NCBI GenBank assembly: GCA_002150815.3
Contig: NDFF03000138.1
Location: 1 to 64,000 of the forward strand
Source: Grammothele lineata
Taxonomy: Eukaryota > Basidiomycota > Agaricomycetes > Polyporales > Polyporaceae
Direction: 5' to 3'
Length of the DNA: 64,000 bases
Position 1 is the first letter of the stretch. Each line of letters opens with the position of its first letter. Shown one piece after another: positions 61,521-64,000 of the stretch. Below the pieces are notes generated by a model. That model was not told the DNA's origin. It saw only the letters and a list, made by a program, of their open reading frames with translations, and ran no database searches. Both the position numbers and the translations under genes were made by a program.

Positions 61521-64000
61521 ACCCTCGAGATCTGATGATGTCGCTCGTTCACGTTACAAGCTTACTTCACCCACGCGAGCGAATGACGACTTGCCTGTAT
61601 GCCCGTATGCGTTTATGCGAGGACAGCGATAGGGTGGGGCGCGAGCGGGCTCGTTATGGGTAAGCGTCGTGCGCGTATGATGGCCGTGGGGGCTTGGGAG
61701 TCGCGTTGTGTCGGAGTCGCGCTGGAGAGGGGCGCACTCGCGCGCGCCCCGCGCGAGGCACGCGATTGGCCGCGCTGGTCCAGGACGCGGAAGGGGGTCT
61801 TGTTGGGCCAATCAGAACTGCTGTCTGTGCGCGTACGTACGAGGTTTGGTGGATGTATACATATGAGGACGCACTTTGGAGTAGGAGACGAGACAAGCCC
61901 CTTGCAAGCTCGTGTTGATTAATGCTTTCTAGTTCATGAAAGGCTGCGCGCTGTCAGTCTGTTTGGAAGCCTCCGCTCTCCTCCTTCCCTATGCTCGCAA
62001 AGCCAGATACAAGCCGGCCCAGACCAGCAACAAGTTGCCCAACGCGTCGAGCTCGCACAGTGACCTACACACATACACGTACACACCGGGGGGCGTGGGC
62101 GCCAACAAACACTAGTGGCGTCCGGTTATCTATCTGAAGAAGCTACGCGAGCGCGGCGCGTGCTCCGTTGCTGCGATGGCTCTGGCGTCGCGTCTGAGGG
62201 CCCTGAGCACCTCAGGTGTTGGAAGGGTCCTCCGGGCCGCGGCTGCCAGGATCTTCCAGGTTCCGCTGCAGCAGACAGCTTGAGCAGGAAGCATGGGGAC
62301 ACAGGGACACGAGAGGAGCAGGACCTGGCCTGGCCCGAGGTTGTTACGCGATACACTGCACACTGCACGAGCAGAGGTCGCGGCTCCGGATAGACGAAGA
62401 GACGCGTCGCGCGCTCCAGGGGGGCTTCCGCTGTGGCCTGTAGCCTGTGGGTACTCAGCCACTCAGTGGGGTAAAACAAAGCAGAACATGACGAGAGGGA
62501 AACACATCGGGGACGTGCTCGGCGTCCATGTCGGGGATATTGCGGCGTGTGCATTAATGTGAGCGCTCAAGCTTGCCGGGGGGCACGTACACGGTACCGT
62601 GGAGGTCGGGGTGTCGTGTCGCGCGAGGTGCGCAATGTTCAAGTTAATCTGTTGGGGGCGGGCGAGAGAGGAAGCCCTATCGTCGTTTATGTCAACGCTT
62701 ACTACACAAACCTGGTCGACGGTCCCCAGCGGGCAAGCGTAAACCCCCTGGGGGAAGACGGATAGACGTTTACCTCACCAGCGCACGCGCGCGCCCCGTG
62801 GACCGTGGACCCGGCACCGGCGTACAAGGACGAGGACACGCCGCCAACCCTCGCGCCGGCACGCATCTGTCTGCGTGCGGTCGCTGGAGGCGGGGAAGCC
62901 CACTGTGTCTCGTAAACGTTAACGGCGCGCCAGTCTCCCTGGGCCATTGCTCCTTCTCCAGCGAACGTCGAAGCCCTCGACTGGCGGCGCGGCCCTGGCA
63001 AGGTGGGCCACACGAGGGGGCGCGGCCGACGTCGGGCGACGACGGGCGTAGCGCAGCGCACTGCGCGCGGGCCAATCGCGGGCCCGACACGCGGCCGGCG
63101 CCACGCGCGAGGCTGTGAGGGGGATGCGAGTCGCGACGGAGGCCGGGCGGCGCGGCCGGCTAAGCGGGCCACGGGGTGATGCAGGGCCGGGCACGCGGTC
63201 CGCGCGCGACGGTCGTTGTTGTTGGTTCGAAGCTCGCGGTCCGCGTCGTGGCCCGCGGGGGTCATCGCGCGGTTGATGCCCGCGACGACTGAATTTGAAG
63301 CTCAAGAGTGACGTGCGTTGTGTTTTGGGGTGGTGCGCGCGACATGTCGAGCTTGAAAGAAAAGCAAAGAAAGTGGGGGCGGCGTTGGTCGATCGGCAGG
63401 AGCGGGATGGAATTTCCGGAGCGAACGCGGCGGGCGGCGGGCGTGGCGGGCGAGGAGGGAGAAGGCGGGGTGGATGACATCACGGTCTGAGACGGGCGAG
63501 GGGGATTGTTCTCCAAGGACTGGCGCTGCCCCAACGCTGCTCTCCATGGGCGCGCGGGGCGTTGGAGAGATGGATCCCCCGCAGAGGCGACTATCTGGAC
63601 GTGCGCATTCGGGCGGGTCGCGCGGCGAGAGGAGGTGGAGAAGCGTCCGAGACGGGCAGGACGCGCGTACGGAGGCAGGCGCGGAAGGACGGCGCGTGGT
63701 TGACGTGGGAGCAAGCAGGGATCTGGGCGCGTGGGAACCAGGGGGTGGAGGGCTGCCCGATCGGGCGAGGGGAGGACGGCGAGCGGGCGCTCGGGTAGGA
63801 CGAGGAGACCGGCTAAGGCGGGCGCCCTGACGGACCCATTCTCCACATGGCCGTTGCTCCCGCCTTGCGCCACAGAGGTCGGCCGGCCGGTTCCCGGGCG
63901 ACCGTCCTGCTTTGCGCATGCTGCGACGCAGTCTCCAACGATCGAAGACATAGGGGCGGGCGGTGCGGAAAATGTGAGGGCTAAACCTCGCAGGCGGGCG

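Larger units (their letters stand above)
59131..64000. other. 4.9-kb gene-poor, GC-rich right end
   Basis: Long frames here are on both strands at once, low in complexity and without ATG-splice support, as expected in sequence this GC-rich. It holds two GTAC arrays, a GTCGGC array and a duplicated CCAATCAATAT. From about 62.7 kb the GC content rises further, which may mark the promoter region of a gene beyond the window. Confidence 0.4.

Noticed and set aside
63262..63951. 229-codon minus-strand frame at the right edge
   Set aside because: Pro/Arg/Ser-rich low-complexity translation in very GC-rich DNA, open in other frames too; no domain.

Overview
The window is nuclear DNA from a filamentous basidiomycete, most likely a wood-decay agaricomycete of the polypore type. 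The evidence is dense short introns (about 45-75 nt, GT..AG, often one every 50-250 nt of coding sequence), GC-rich coding sequence, a multi-exon secreted laccase, a fungal sedolisin, a copper-fist regulator, and families largely confined to basidiomycetes (DUF6533 membrane proteins, long divergent F-box proteins). No rRNA, tRNA, CRISPR array or intact transposon was recognised. All gene models below were built by eye from splice signals and family conservation.

Left housekeeping block (1-20.8 kb): BAR-SH3 amphiphysin (cut by the window edge), ribosome-maturation factor SDO1, ER mannosyltransferase ALG1 and mitochondrial iron-sulfur scaffold NFU1 (ALG1 and NFU1 share a 223-bp divergent promoter), haem-pathway HEM3, and a UBE2W-type ubiquitin-conjugating enzyme. 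These are followed by one DUF6533 membrane protein, a copper-fist transcription factor and the splicing helicase PRP16/DHX38.

Accessory island (about 21.4-46.1 kb): two related F-box genes bracket three more DUF6533 paralogues, a sedolisin, a 90-aa secreted protein, a laccase, and an unusual 874-aa protein. That protein joins an N-terminal aegerolysin-like domain to a central region with a transglutaminase-like Cys/His/Asp arrangement. It is the best candidate here for something undescribed. Genes in the island are separated by 0.7-2.2 kb of unassigned sequence, and several have good TATA boxes 50-90 bp before the start codon.

Right housekeeping block (46.8-59.1 kb): translation factor eIF5 (TIF5), the tRNA cytosine methyltransferase DNMT2, a PHD-finger protein, a small coiled-coil hypothetical and a 646-aa low-complexity hypothetical. 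The last 4.9 kb (59.1-64 kb) is very GC-rich, carries short tandem repeats and shows no gene I can support.

Gene architecture is itself notable. HEM3, UBE2W and one F-box gene contain coding exons of 7-11 nt, and the copper-fist gene has its initiator ATG isolated from the rest of the reading frame by an intron. Copper links the copper-fist regulator to the laccase only by general biology; the sequence does not show regulation of one by the other.
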